From contig CAXXGE010000047.1 in NCBI GenBank assembly GCA_963677915.2, positions 1 through 64,000 of the forward strand: DNA of 64,000 nt. The letters run 5' to 3'. The stretch is from G963677915 sp963677915 (GTDB lineage: Bacteria > Bacillota > Clostridia > Lachnospirales > Vallitaleaceae). Positions 41,798 to 50,148 of the stretch are shown here, piece by piece. The notes beneath the pieces were generated by a model. That model made no database searches, was not told the DNA's origin, and saw only the letters and a list, made by a program, of their open reading frames with translations. Each line of letters opens with the position of its first letter. Position 1 is the first letter of the stretch. Made by a program: the position numbers and the translations under genes.

Positions 41798-41803
41798 AGT
41801 CAC

Positions 41804-41832
41804 TTGAAACTTCAGGCATTCTAGTATATAAT
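41804..41832 (+). promoter_or_regulatory. Promoter of the DUF1858 gene
   Basis: TTGAAA (41804-41809), 17-bp spacer, TATAAT (41827-41832). Confidence 0.7.
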
Positions 41833-41865
41833 ACAATAATTCAAAGAAAGCAAGGAGGACACAAC

Positions 41866-42069
41866 ATGGCCAAGATTACAAAAGACATGATCATTGCGGA
41901 TATCATTCGCGTTGACTATGGTGTTGTACCTATCCTTATGCAAGCCGGCATGCATTGCGTTGGATGCCCTTCCTCACAAGGCGAAAGCCTGGAAGAAGCG
42001 TGCTACGTGCATGGCATGGATTGCGATGAGCTGGTAGGCAACATCAACGAGTATCTGGAAGATAAATAA
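41866..42069 (+). CDS. DUF1858 domain protein (redox-disulfide, hybrid-cluster-associated type)
   Basis: The protein is 67 residues: KDMIIADIIRVDYGVVPILMQAGMHCVGC, described in parts, with GMHCVGCPSSQGESLEEAC. The CxxC in HCVGC is the conserved pair of the DUF1858 / hybrid-cluster-protein-associated disulfide domain family (TIGR03980). These small proteins are found in anaerobes and may bind an Fe-S cluster or act in thiol redox. The exact role is unknown. It has its own promoter and a strong terminator, so it is a single-gene unit. AAGGAGG precedes the start. Confidence 0.9.
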   Translation: MAKITKDMIIADIIRVDYGVVPILMQAGMHCVGCPSSQGESLEEACYVHGMDCDELVGNINEYLEDK

Positions 42070-42101
42070 TTGGATTATTGAACTTTCCTGGAAAGCAATA
42101 A

Positions 42102-42134
42102 GGGACTTGACCCGAAGGTCAAGTCCCGTTTTTT
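42102..42134 (+). terminator. Terminator after the DUF1858 gene
   Basis: Perfect 11-bp stem GGGACTTGACC / GGTCAAGTCCC (42102-42112, 42117-42127) with a CGAA loop, then G and six T. Confidence 0.92.
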
Positions 42135-42146
42135 GTTACATCCAGC

Positions 42147-42827
42147 TTACATCGTGCCGAGTATCTTGATTGCGTTCTCTTTGATCAAGGTCTCGTAATG
42201 TTCGTCGAAATGGTTCAGTCTCGAACGCCTGCAGTGGATCGCTTCCCCGTATTCGGAGAGAAAGCCTCTGACGACTTTGCATGCATCCTTGGATATGGCC
42301 TCTGAGCTGACAACAAAGACGTACTGGCCTGCATGGGTCTTGTACAGCTTGCTGTTGTCGAAGGGGAATTCCAATAATTTGGCAGCCACATGGGAGACAT
42401 CGTCGAGCTTGTGGAACGCATAGACGAAAAACGCTGAGATCAGTTCGTCATCCGAAAAATCGGTACTTTTCGAACGAATTTCCTGTTCCAAAGGTGCCTC
42501 TGTATCTGCCTTTGCAGGTGTTTCCGGCTTAGCTTCCTTTTCTTCAGGTTCTTGAGTGAGCTTGGCTTCAAGTTCATCGGGGTTGTCCACCTTCGTAATG
42601 ATGAGCATAATGCCTTCACCTGAAAGGGGAACGGCCTCGATCATCAGCGGTGCATTGGTTGATTCAAAACCAAACTCGTAGGAGGCTTGTTTCATCATAT
42701 CCTGGAAAAGTTCCTGAGCTTTTTCGGAGCCGTATGCCAGTTCGCTGACATTGATATGCCTCGACAGCAATTCGTCTTTTTCCAGAACACATTTAATCTG
42801 GTTATTGCTGATTTTTTCGATTCTCAT
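42147..42827 (-). CDS. Adaptor protein MecA-like
   Basis: The protein is 226 residues. The N-terminal start MRIEKISNNQIKCVLEKDEL and the C-terminal segment DELISAFFVYAFHKLDDVSHVA, with KLYKTHAGQYVFVV, match MecA. MecA delivers substrates such as ComK or Spx to ClpC for degradation. The linker in the middle is long, acidic and Pro/Ala/Glu-rich (EEKEAKPETPAKADTEAP). No clpC or competence genes are in the window. Start is supported by an AGGAAGTG on the minus strand. Confidence 0.88.
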   Translation of the reverse strand: MRIEKISNNQIKCVLEKDELLSRHINVSELAYGSEKAQELFQDMMKQASYEFGFESTNAPLMIEAVPLSGEGIMLIITKVDNPDELEAKLTQEPEEKEAKPETPAKADTEAPLEQEIRSKSTDFSDDELISAFFVYAFHKLDDVSHVAAKLLEFPFDNSKLYKTHAGQYVFVVSSEAISKDACKVVRGFLSEYGEAIHCRRSRLNHFDEHYETLIKENAIKILGTM

Positions 42828-43062
42828 CTCATCACTTCCTTTTCCAAAGGCAGTTGAATGCCCCTTCTTAACTTAAGTATATATCATGGGACTCCAAAAA
42901 GCAAAATCAAAAATCGCCAAAAATCCGAATATTAAAGTTGGTTTTTTTGTAAAATGTTCGAAAGCAGTTGATTTCTTCATCCGAATCTGTTAATATTTGT
43001 AAGGATTGCCTGTTTACTGAAAAGAAGGCACAGAAACACGGTATAATGAAAGGGGTACAAGC

Positions 43063-44337
43063 ATGTCTGCAAAAGTCATCATCGGCGCCCAGTGGGGCGA
43101 TGAAGGTAAAGCGAAGATCATTGATATCATGTCGGAGGAAGCGGAAGTCGTCGTGCGCTCACAGGGCGGTAACAATGCCGGCCATACAGTAGCGGTCAAC
43201 GACACCGTCTATAAATTCCACCTGATTCCGTCAGGCATCTTGTACGGCGACAAGCTGTGCATCGTTGGAAACGGCGTCGTCATCGATCCGGAAGGTATTC
43301 TGGGTGAAATCGACGGACTCGAGTCCAAAGGCATCTCCACAGAACTGCTGCGCATCAGCCAGAGAGCCCACCTGGTCATGCCTTACCACAAAGTGCTGGA
43401 CGGCATCAAGGAAGAGTACAGGGGCAACAAGGACATCGGCACGACGAAAAAAGGCATCGGGCCATGCTATATGGACAAGGCCGAGCGTTCGGGCATTCGT
43501 GTCATCGACCTCTACAACGAGGAAGTGTTCAAGGCGAAGGTCCGCGAGAACGTAGAAATAAAAAACAAGATCATCAAGTTCGTCTATGAAAAGGACGAGG
43601 TAGTTGATGCTGAGGAAATCATAGAAAAATACCTGGCCTATGGAGAGCGTCTCAAGAAATACGTCACCGATACGACGGTCCTCGTCCATGAAGCCATCAC
43701 CAGCGGCAAGAAAGTCCTTTTCGAAGGCGCTCAGGGAACGCTGCTTGACATCGACCTGGGGACATACCCGTACGTCACTTCTTCCCACCCTGTCACAGGC
43801 GGTGTCTGTGTAGGTGCAGGGATCGGACCGACTGCAATCGACTGCAGCATCGGCGTCATGAAGGGCTATGTCACGCGTGTTGGAAAAGGACCTTTCCCAA
43901 CGGAGCTCTTCGACAAGACCGGCGAGCAGATCAGGGATGTAGGCCATGAATACGGAACGACGACCGGCAGAGCCCGCAGAGTTGGCTGGTTTGACGCGGT
44001 GATCGGCAAGTTCGCAGTCAGAACGAGCAGCTTGACCGAGATTGCACTCAACAAGATCGACGTGCTTGCGAACATAGAAACAATCAAAATCTGTACAGCA
44101 TACAAAAAGGACGGGGAGATCATCAACGAGTTCCCTGCGAGCCTTGAAGAGCTTGCCCTTTGCGAACCGGTCTACGAGGAAATGCCGGGTTGGGGACCGA
44201 TCGACCATATCAAGCGTTACGAGGACCTGCCTGAGACAGCGAAGAACTACGTCAAGCGCGTAGAGGAGCTGTGCGGTGCAAAGGTCAGCATGGTTGGCGT
44301 TGGACCGAACCGGAACCAGAACATCATTGTAGATTGA
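43063..44337 (+). CDS. purA: Adenylosuccinate synthetase
   Basis: PurA makes adenylosuccinate from IMP, aspartate and GTP, the first committed step to AMP. The 424 residues have the GTP loop GAQWGDEGKAKIID, the catalytic His and IMP loop NNAGHTV, GTTKKGIGPCYMDKAERSGIR, GAQGTLLDIDLGTYPYVTSS and GTTTGRARRVGW. Full length. A TATAAT box (43042-43047) lies just upstream without a clear -35. SD AAAGGGG. No purine riboswitch is visible in the 235-bp upstream region. It stands as a single gene with its own terminator. Confidence 0.97.
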   Translation: MSAKVIIGAQWGDEGKAKIIDIMSEEAEVVVRSQGGNNAGHTVAVNDTVYKFHLIPSGILYGDKLCIVGNGVVIDPEGILGEIDGLESKGISTELLRISQRAHLVMPYHKVLDGIKEEYRGNKDIGTTKKGIGPCYMDKAERSGIRVIDLYNEEVFKAKVRENVEIKNKIIKFVYEKDEVVDAEEIIEKYLAYGERLKKYVTDTTVLVHEAITSGKKVLFEGAQGTLLDIDLGTYPYVTSSHPVTGGVCVGAGIGPTAIDCSIGVMKGYVTRVGKGPFPTELFDKTGEQIRDVGHEYGTTTGRARRVGWFDAVIGKFAVRTSSLTEIALNKIDVLANIETIKICTAYKKDGEIINEFPASLEELALCEPVYEEMPGWGPIDHIKRYEDLPETAKNYVKRVEELCGAKVSMVGVGPNRNQNIIVD

Positions 44338-44355
44338 TAATTAAGTAAAGACTAC

Positions 44356-44383
44356 GGGGAGAGGCGAGTGCCTCTCCTCTTTT
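44356..44383 (+). terminator. Terminator after purA
   Basis: 10-bp stem GGGGAGAGGC / GCCTCTCCTC (one G-U) with a GAGT loop, then TTTT. Confidence 0.88.
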
Positions 44384-44413
44384 AATACGCTAAGGAAAGG
44401 TGGTATAATTGAG

Positions 44414-44989
44414 ATGAAGATTATTGCAGGGCTCGGCAACCCAGGCATGAAATATACAGCGACAAGACACAACATAGGCTTTGAAGTCATCGAGCGCCTT
44501 GCCTATGAACACAATATCAAGGTCGACCTGAAGAAGCACCAGGGGCTTGTGGGACAGGGGGTCATCAAAGGCGAGAAAGTCATTCTGGTAAAACCCCTGA
44601 CCTACATGAACAAGAGCGGTGAATGCATCCGTTCGCTTATGGACTTTTACAAGCTGACAACGGACGACCTGATTGTGGTCTATGACGATACGAGCCTGGA
44701 TCTGGGCAGGCTCCGCATCCGGGTAAAAGGAAGTGCGGGCGGCCACAACGGCATCAAGAATATCATCAGCCATATGGGCAGCCAGGAATTCCCCCGCGTC
44801 AAGGTGGGTGTCGGCGAGAAGCCGCCGGGCTGGGATTTGGCCGACTATGTCCTGTCCCGTTTCCGTGATGATGAAATGAACGACGTGAAAGAGGCGGTCA
44901 AGGAAGGTGTCACTGCGGTGGAGGCAATGCTCTCGGAAGGGTTGCAGCCTGCTATGAACCTTTTTAACGCCAAACGAAAGGAGGGGTAA
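44414..44989 (+). CDS. pth: Peptidyl-tRNA hydrolase
   Basis: Pth frees tRNA from prematurely released peptidyl-tRNAs. The 191 residues begin MKIIAGLGNPGMKYTATRHNIGF with the catalytic His 20-region (RHNIGF, quoted in part). KPLTYMNKSGE, VVYDDTSLDLGRLRIRVKGS (catalytic Asp) and GGHNGIKNI are all present. Full length. Its ATG comes shortly after a TATAAT-like box (44402-44407), so the message may have a very short leader. The sortase gene follows after 3 bp. Confidence 0.97.
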   Translation: MKIIAGLGNPGMKYTATRHNIGFEVIERLAYEHNIKVDLKKHQGLVGQGVIKGEKVILVKPLTYMNKSGECIRSLMDFYKLTTDDLIVVYDDTSLDLGRLRIRVKGSAGGHNGIKNIISHMGSQEFPRVKVGVGEKPPGWDLADYVLSRFRDDEMNDVKEAVKEGVTAVEAMLSEGLQPAMNLFNAKRKEG

Positions 44990-44992
44990 CCG

Positions 44993-45691
44993 GTGAAAAA
45001 GCATCTCGGCACGGTATTGATTGTTGTTGGACTTCTCATTGTCATCATACCCCTCGTCGGAAGATTTGTCGCAGACAGGAAACAGGAAGAACTGATGAAT
45101 GCCTACTATCTGGAGGCCAGCGAGGAAGCGACGGCCGAAACCGATTCTGCATACCAGGAGCTGGACAGCATTTTTGAAAACAACGGGGAAGAGGCGACCG
45201 AGACAGCGCTGGCGGGCAACGTGCCAGTTGTCGATCCCGTAACTGGAGAAATCGTGGACAACATGGAAGAAAGCATCGGCAGCCTGAAGGTGCGGCCCAA
45301 GGTCCTTGGTGTCATAAGGATACCGAAAATCAACGTGGCCATGCCCATTGCGGAAGGCACAACAAGCGAGATACTGAACTATTACATAGGCCATATGGAG
45401 GGCACCGCCACATTAGGCGAAATTGGAAACGCAGCGCTTGCGGGACACAGGGGCTTCAGTTACGGCGTCTACTTCTATCGTCTGGACGAGCTTGAGATCG
45501 GGGATGAGATTACAGTCGAGGCCGGAGGGAAATCCTATATCTATACGGTCTACGAGAAGCTCTTTGTAGCGCCCGACGACCTTTCGGTTCTAAGGGGCAG
45601 CAGCAAGTACAGGGTACTGACGCTGATCACCTGCGATCCGCCGATTAAATCGACCCGCAGGCTGATTGTCCATGCCATTATTAAGAATTGA
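44993..45691 (+). CDS. Class D-like sortase
   Basis: The protein is 232 residues from GTG 44993 (GGAGGGG upstream). An N-terminal membrane anchor (LGTVLIVVGLLIVIIPLVGR) is followed by a charged 70-residue stalk and the sortase beta-barrel starting VLGVIRIPKINVAMPIAEGT. Catalytic residues are His 152 (ALAGHRGF), Cys 214 (LITCDP) and Arg 222 (STRRLIVH). Sortases attach surface proteins to the wall through an LPxTG-like signal. No substrate with such a signal is visible in the window. It is probably co-transcribed with pth. Confidence 0.92.
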   Translation: MKKHLGTVLIVVGLLIVIIPLVGRFVADRKQEELMNAYYLEASEEATAETDSAYQELDSIFENNGEEATETALAGNVPVVDPVTGEIVDNMEESIGSLKVRPKVLGVIRIPKINVAMPIAEGTTSEILNYYIGHMEGTATLGEIGNAALAGHRGFSYGVYFYRLDELEIGDEITVEAGGKSYIYTVYEKLFVAPDDLSVLRGSSKYRVLTLITCDPPIKSTRRLIVHAIIKN

Positions 45692-45700
45692 TTACAACAG

Positions 45701-45728
45701 TTACAAAGGTTTTGGGCTGTGCTATAAT
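45701..45728 (+). promoter_or_regulatory. Promoter of the riboswitch-controlled gene
   Basis: TTACAA (45701-45706), 16-bp spacer, TATAAT (45723-45728). Confidence 0.6.
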
Positions 45729-45743
45729 ATTGCATAGGAAAAG

Positions 45744-45832
45744 ACTCAACGCACAAGGCAAACCGGTTGAAAAGCCGGGACGCAAAGCCAAGGGCCTAAA
45801 GGATTACCAATGGCAGCCGGCTACCGAAAGAG
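45744..45832 (+). promoter_or_regulatory. Cyclic di-GMP-I (GEMM) riboswitch
   Basis: The core matches the GEMM-I consensus in order: ACGCACAAGGCAAACC, a CCGGTT-GAAA-AGCCGG hairpin with the GAAA tetraloop, GGGACGCAAAGCCAAGGGCC, then TACCAATGGCAGCCGGCTACCGAAAG. The aptamer ends 10-15 bases before the start codon. TACC (45822-45825) can pair with GGTA (45833-45836), burying part of the ribosome-binding site, so control of translation is likely. Expression platform read by eye. Confidence 0.93.
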
Positions 45833-45841
45833 GGTAACTAT

Positions 45842-46693
45842 ATGAAACGACTTTTGATTATTGCTACATTACTGTTGACGTTATGGGCATTCGGCGCCAT
45901 ATCCGTTAACGCTGCCGGCAACAGCTTCAATATCAACTTCGAAGACAGCAGCAAGGGCATCGTGAAGGTGCTGTTCAACACCGGCACCGACAAGAAGGTC
46001 AAGCTGCTGATCCAGAAGGACGCTGACAGATATGTCTACAACCTGGACAACCAGATTGGTGCTGTGAACTTCCCGCTGCAGCATGGTGACGGCTACTACA
46101 CGGTCAGCATCTACGAGAACGTCTATGGCTCAAGCTATAGAAGGCTGACAGCAGCAGGCGCCTATGTGACACTGGAGAATCCGAATATTGTTTTCCTTCA
46201 GTCGGTCCAGGAAATAGACTGGAACCTTGAAAGGGTCGCCATCGCGAAAGCTAATCAGCTCGTCGCTGCCGCTCTTGAAGCCAAGCGCTTGAAGTCGGGC
46301 GATGCTCAGTCGGTTCTGACGGAGCAGGAAACATTGAAGGCTATCTATGATTTCGTCACAGCCAATGTGGTCTACAACTACACAAAGATTCACGGGCTTC
46401 CTTACAACTATCTGCCCAACATCGATTCGACAATCGTTACCCTTGACGGCATTTGCTACGACTACTCGTCCCTGCTGGCATCCATGCTTAGGAGCCAGGG
46501 CATCCCGACGAAACTGGTCAAGGGCTATACGACAACGACGAATGTCTACCATGCCTGGAACGAAATATACAGCAGCGTGGAGAAGAAATGGATGATCGTG
46601 GACTCGACTTTCGACGCTTACTACCTCCAGCATAACAGACCATTCACTTTCGAAAAGTCTGCTGAAAGTTATGCGGCATCCAAATATTATTGA
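45842..46693 (+). CDS. Secreted transglutaminase-like protein under c-di-GMP control
   Basis: The protein is 283 residues with a signal peptide (LLIIATLLLTLWAFGAISVNA, shown in part). Residues 25-115 are beta-rich. Residues about 160-260 form a transglutaminase-like core with catalytic Cys 205 (LDGICYDYSSLLASMLRSQG), His 237 (VYHAWNEIY) and Asp 254 (MIVDSTFD). Such secreted domains act as proteases or cross-linkers of surface proteins. The start lies directly behind a c-di-GMP-I riboswitch, so synthesis should follow c-di-GMP, in line with a role in adhesion or biofilm. Substrate unknown. Confidence 0.9.
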   Translation: MKRLLIIATLLLTLWAFGAISVNAAGNSFNINFEDSSKGIVKVLFNTGTDKKVKLLIQKDADRYVYNLDNQIGAVNFPLQHGDGYYTVSIYENVYGSSYRRLTAAGAYVTLENPNIVFLQSVQEIDWNLERVAIAKANQLVAAALEAKRLKSGDAQSVLTEQETLKAIYDFVTANVVYNYTKIHGLPYNYLPNIDSTIVTLDGICYDYSSLLASMLRSQGIPTKLVKGYTTTTNVYHAWNEIYSSVEKKWMIVDSTFDAYYLQHNRPFTFEKSAESYAASKYY

Positions 46694-46707
46694 TGATCGA
46701 TTTTGCA

Positions 46708-46736
46708 GGCCCGTGGTTTTTTTGCCACGGGCTTTC
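46708..46736 (+). terminator. Terminator after the transglutaminase-like gene
   Basis: GCCCGTGG (46709-46716) and CCACGGGC (46725-46732) form a GC-rich stem around a T-rich loop, followed by TTT. Confidence 0.65.
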
Positions 46737-46778
46737 CTATTTGTTGTCAACAAAGGAGCAATTGTTTAAAATAAAATT

Positions 46779-48896
46779 ATGAATATACAAATACCTTATG
46801 AACACCTATCCAAAACTGAAAAGTTGTTTCTATATGTAGAATCAAGGCAGCCGATCCTGGAGGACAATGCGATCTTTTCCGATGGGACGTCGGCGTTCAG
46901 GTCCCCCATGGAGCCGACAGCTTTTGATGATGTGAAGGTGACGATCCGTACTGCCAAGGACAATATCGATACGGTCTACCTGATCTACAATGAGAAAAGG
47001 CAGCAGCTGGCCATTGAACGGTCCGATGAGCTTTTTGATTTCTACAGCGGCACCATCCCAGCCACAGACAAGGCCTACAAGTACCATTTCGAACTGAACC
47101 TGGGAAGGCTCAAGGTCTACTACAATAGGAAGGGTGTCATCAATCAGCCTGAATCCCAGTACAATTTCAGGGTATGTCCGGGACTCAAGACACCGGACTG
47201 GGCAAAAGGTGCTGTCATGTACCAGATTTTCGTGGACCGCTTCTACAACGGCGACCAGAAGAACGATGTGCTGGATGATGAATACAACTATGTCGGTGCA
47301 CCGGTTAAAAGGGTGACATCATGGAACAAGTACCCGGCAGCCGACGGTATCCGCGAGTTTTACGGCGGCGACCTGCAAGGGATCATCGATAAGTTGGAGT
47401 ACCTGAACCAGCTGGGCATTGATGCGATATACCTGAATCCGATTTTCGTTTCGCCCTCGAACCACAAGTATGATACCCAGGACTATGACAATATCGATCC
47501 TCACTTCGGGAAGATTGTGAAGGATGGCGGTACGCTCGTTTCCAAGACACAGAAGATGCCGAAAAGATATATCAAAAGGACGACGGACAAGGCGAATCTG
47601 GATGCCAGCAATGCACTCTTTGCGAAACTGGTGGAGGAGGCTCACAAGAAGGGCATCAAGGTGATTCTGGATGGTGTTTTCAACCACTGCGGCTCGTTCA
47701 ACAAGTGGATGGACAGGGAGAAGTTCTATGCGAATGCGAAGAATTACAGTCCCGGTGCCTATGTGTCGAGTGCAAGCCCATATGTGAACTATTTTCATTT
47801 TTATAAGAAGGACGAATGGCCGGACAATCCGAACTATGATGGCTGGTGGGGCTACGATACACTGCCGAAGCTGAACTACGAGGGGTCGAACAAGCTCCAT
47901 GACTATATACTTGAACTTGCGAAAAAGTGGGTGTCGCCGCCGTACAACGCAGATGGATGGCGACTGGACGTGGCAGCGGACCTTGGCTATTCGAAGGAGT
48001 ACAACCATAAGTTCTGGCGTGATTTCCGGAAGGCGGTCAAAACGGCGAATCCGAATGCCCTTATTCTGGCGGAGCATTATGGCGATCCGTATGATTGGCT
48101 TGTGGATGGCGATCAGTGGGATACGGTGATGAACTATGATGCCTTTATGGAGCCTGTGACCTGGTTCTTGACCGGCATGCAGAAGCACAGCGATGAATCG
48201 AGACCTGAACTGTACGGGAATGACAAGGCGTTCATTGGAGCCATGACCCACCACCTTTCAAGGTTTCACACGAGTTCGGCGCTTGTGGCGATGAATCAGC
48301 TTTCCAACCACGACCATTCCCGGTTCCTGACACGGACGAACAGGAAGGTGGGCAGGGTCCACACGGTAGGTTCCAAAGCTGCTGAAGAAGGATTGAATTA
48401 TGGCCTGATGCGTGCGGCTGTCGTGATGCAGATGACATTGCCGGGTGCACCGACAATATACTATGGAGACGAAGCCGGTTTGGCCGGCTGGACGGATCCT
48501 GACAACAGACGAACCTACCCATGGGGCAGGGAGAACAAGGAGCTGATCAGGCTCCACAAGAATCTGATCAGCATGCGCAAAGTCTCACCGGCGACTAGGA
48601 CGGGCTCCTTCAAGTTCCTGTACAACCAGGAGATGGTTGTCTGCTACGGCAGGTTCACTGAAATGGATAAGGTGGTTGTGGCCGTCAACGTGGGCAAGGA
48701 TCCGAAGGCGATCCGAATTCCGGTATGGGAGCTTGGTGTCACGAATGGCGAGTCGATGCAGCTTGTGGTTGAAACGACAGAAAGAGACCACTCCACGGAT
48801 GATGTGCTTTTCCGTGTGTACAGGGGCAGGGTGGATTATACTTTGAAACCCTATTCGACAATTGTATTGAGAAAAGCAGAAAAGGCAAGCTTCTAA
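46779..48896 (+). CDS. GH13 alpha-glucan hydrolase (neopullulanase/cyclomaltodextrinase-like)
   Basis: The protein is 705 residues with no signal peptide, so probably cytoplasmic. Residues 1-140 form the N-terminal beta-sandwich of maltogenic amylases (KVTIRTAKDNIDTVYLIYN). The catalytic barrel has AVMYQIFVDRFYNGD, GIDAIYLNPIFVSPSNHKYDT, VILDGVFNHCG, nucleophile Asp in GWRLDVA, acid/base Glu in ILAEHYG and the third Asp in SNHDHSRF. Family members hydrolyse cyclodextrins, pullulan or maltodextrins. No good SD sits at the usual distance from ATG 46779; AAGGAG is about 25 bases upstream. No other glycogen or maltose genes are adjacent. Confidence 0.92.
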   Translation: MNIQIPYEHLSKTEKLFLYVESRQPILEDNAIFSDGTSAFRSPMEPTAFDDVKVTIRTAKDNIDTVYLIYNEKRQQLAIERSDELFDFYSGTIPATDKAYKYHFELNLGRLKVYYNRKGVINQPESQYNFRVCPGLKTPDWAKGAVMYQIFVDRFYNGDQKNDVLDDEYNYVGAPVKRVTSWNKYPAADGIREFYGGDLQGIIDKLEYLNQLGIDAIYLNPIFVSPSNHKYDTQDYDNIDPHFGKIVKDGGTLVSKTQKMPKRYIKRTTDKANLDASNALFAKLVEEAHKKGIKVILDGVFNHCGSFNKWMDREKFYANAKNYSPGAYVSSASPYVNYFHFYKKDEWPDNPNYDGWWGYDTLPKLNYEGSNKLHDYILELAKKWVSPPYNADGWRLDVAADLGYSKEYNHKFWRDFRKAVKTANPNALILAEHYGDPYDWLVDGDQWDTVMNYDAFMEPVTWFLTGMQKHSDESRPELYGNDKAFIGAMTHHLSRFHTSSALVAMNQLSNHDHSRFLTRTNRKVGRVHTVGSKAAEEGLNYGLMRAAVVMQMTLPGAPTIYYGDEAGLAGWTDPDNRRTYPWGRENKELIRLHKNLISMRKVSPATRTGSFKFLYNQEMVVCYGRFTEMDKVVVAVNVGKDPKAIRIPVWELGVTNGESMQLVVETTERDHSTDDVLFRVYRGRVDYTLKPYSTIVLRKAEKASF

Positions 48897-48918
48897 ATGA
48901 AGGCTTGCCTTTTTTTTA
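48881..48918. terminator. Terminator after the GH13 gene
   Basis: 10-bp stem AAAGGCAAGC / GCTTGCCTTT (48881-48890, 48903-48912), then more T. The GH13 stop codon lies in the loop. A-rich left side lets it also stop the minus-strand GGDEF gene. Confidence 0.88.
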
Positions 48919-48921
48919 GCT

Positions 48922-49896
48922 TTAGTATTCGTCGTCGGATATTGAGGTGCATCCGGTACTCTTGGCCCTGGTGACGCGCATTTCGGTGTGGTTGATGATG
49001 TCGTAGATTGTGCCGTAGGGCAGCTTCTCCTTGAACATGCTGATGCCGATGCTGGCAGTGAATTTCAGTTCATCTCCGCCGCAGGTCAATGGCGTCTCGG
49101 CGATCTGTTTCAGCAGCCGGTCGGCGATTTCGATGGCTTCAGGATAGTCGAACACTTTCAGCAGCAGTGCGAATTCGTCGCCCTCGAAGCGGTAGGCATG
49201 GTCTTTTTCGCGTATGCCTTTTTCTATGATCCGGGCGACATGGATCAGCGCTTTGTCGCCGCATTCCAAACCGTATGCGTCGTTGATTTTCTGCAGGTTG
49301 TCAACGTCGATCAGCATGAGCACGTGTTCATTGACATTCATGCTGAGGGTGTTCATGGCATCCTGATAGAACAGGTTGATGTATTCATAGAACTTCTTGA
49401 CGTTCGGCAGCTGTGTTAGTTGGTCGATGGAGGACTTGTCGAAAACGGCAAGTTCGCGCTCGGTGAGGTGGGCTATCTTGTGCCTGCCGGGTGTCTCGCT
49501 GCGTCTTGATTCGCCGATATCGATAGAATGGCCCCAGGTGCCGATGATGTTGCCGTCAATATCTTTTAGAGGAAACTTGGAAGTAGCCATCCATGTAATT
49601 GAGCCGTCCGGGAATGTGTCGGACTCGATTTTTCCAAGAAGTGGTTTGCCTGTTCTTATAATGTTCTGTTCATCCTCAAGGGACTGTTCGGCGTAATCCT
49701 TGCTGAAGAAATCGATGTCGCTTCTGCCAATCACTTCGTCCATTGAGTTCAGGCCAAACATTTTCACAAGAAATTTGCTGACAAGAATAAATTTCGAGTC
49801 GATATCTTTCCAGTAAAGGGCTTCGTGTTCGTTTTCTGCTACTGCCTTATACATGTATTGTGACAAATCGGTGCGCGATATATCGCGTTTTCTCAT
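48922..49896 (-). CDS. PAS-GGDEF protein, putative diguanylate cyclase
   Basis: The protein is 324 residues, without membrane segments. Residues about 20-130 form a PAS domain (ALYWKDIDSKFILVSKFLVK, GSITWMATSKFPLKDIDGNI). Residues about 155-320 form a GGDEF domain with metal-binding Asp 197 in LMLIDVDNLQKIND. The active-site loop reads RFEGDEF (238-242) instead of GGDEF. EGDEF can be active in some enzymes, so it may make c-di-GMP; loss of activity is possible. It has no EAL domain. It lies 2.2 kb from a c-di-GMP riboswitch. Confidence 0.88.
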   Translation of the reverse strand: MRKRDISRTDLSQYMYKAVAENEHEALYWKDIDSKFILVSKFLVKMFGLNSMDEVIGRSDIDFFSKDYAEQSLEDEQNIIRTGKPLLGKIESDTFPDGSITWMATSKFPLKDIDGNIIGTWGHSIDIGESRRSETPGRHKIAHLTERELAVFDKSSIDQLTQLPNVKKFYEYINLFYQDAMNTLSMNVNEHVLMLIDVDNLQKINDAYGLECGDKALIHVARIIEKGIREKDHAYRFEGDEFALLLKVFDYPEAIEIADRLLKQIAETPLTCGGDELKFTASIGISMFKEKLPYGTIYDIINHTEMRVTRAKSTGCTSISDDEY

Positions 49897-50030
49897 TAAT
49901 CAGCACTCCATTCCTTTAAATTTTTAGCTGTAATTATATTATCCATCAAATCTTAATATGTGTCAAATCCCTTTTGCTCAGCGGATATTCACTTGTGTCA
50001 TGATTGAGTATGACAGATTTGTGATTAGTT

Positions 50031-50060
50031 TTGCTTGAAATTGCATTTTTTCTGTACAAT
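50031..50060 (+). promoter_or_regulatory. Promoter upstream of the first mtlA
   Basis: TTGCTT (50031-50036), 18-bp spacer, TACAAT (50055-50060). An alternative -35 TTGAAA (50035-50040) has only 14 bp. An activator-dependent promoter would fit a PRD-regulated operon. Confidence 0.45.
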
Positions 50061-50075
50061 AATTGACCCATGGCA

Positions 50076-50102
50076 GTGCCACGGGGTCAGACCTTTTGGC
50101 AC
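50076..50102 (+). repeat. Dispersed GTGCC/GGCAC repeat in the mtlA leader
   Basis: A 27-bp element with GTGCCA and TGGCAC ends. Its inner 25 bases are identical to 27049-27073 in ftsX. It lies at about +10 of the mtlA message and could form a small hairpin in the leader. Confidence 0.8.
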
Positions 50103-50148
50103 GGGTAGTAGAATCAAACAAATGATATTGGGTAGGAGGAAATGAAAA

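Noticed and set aside
42828..43062. Purine riboswitch before purA
   Set aside because: The region is AT-rich and shows neither the three-way-junction loops nor a terminator.
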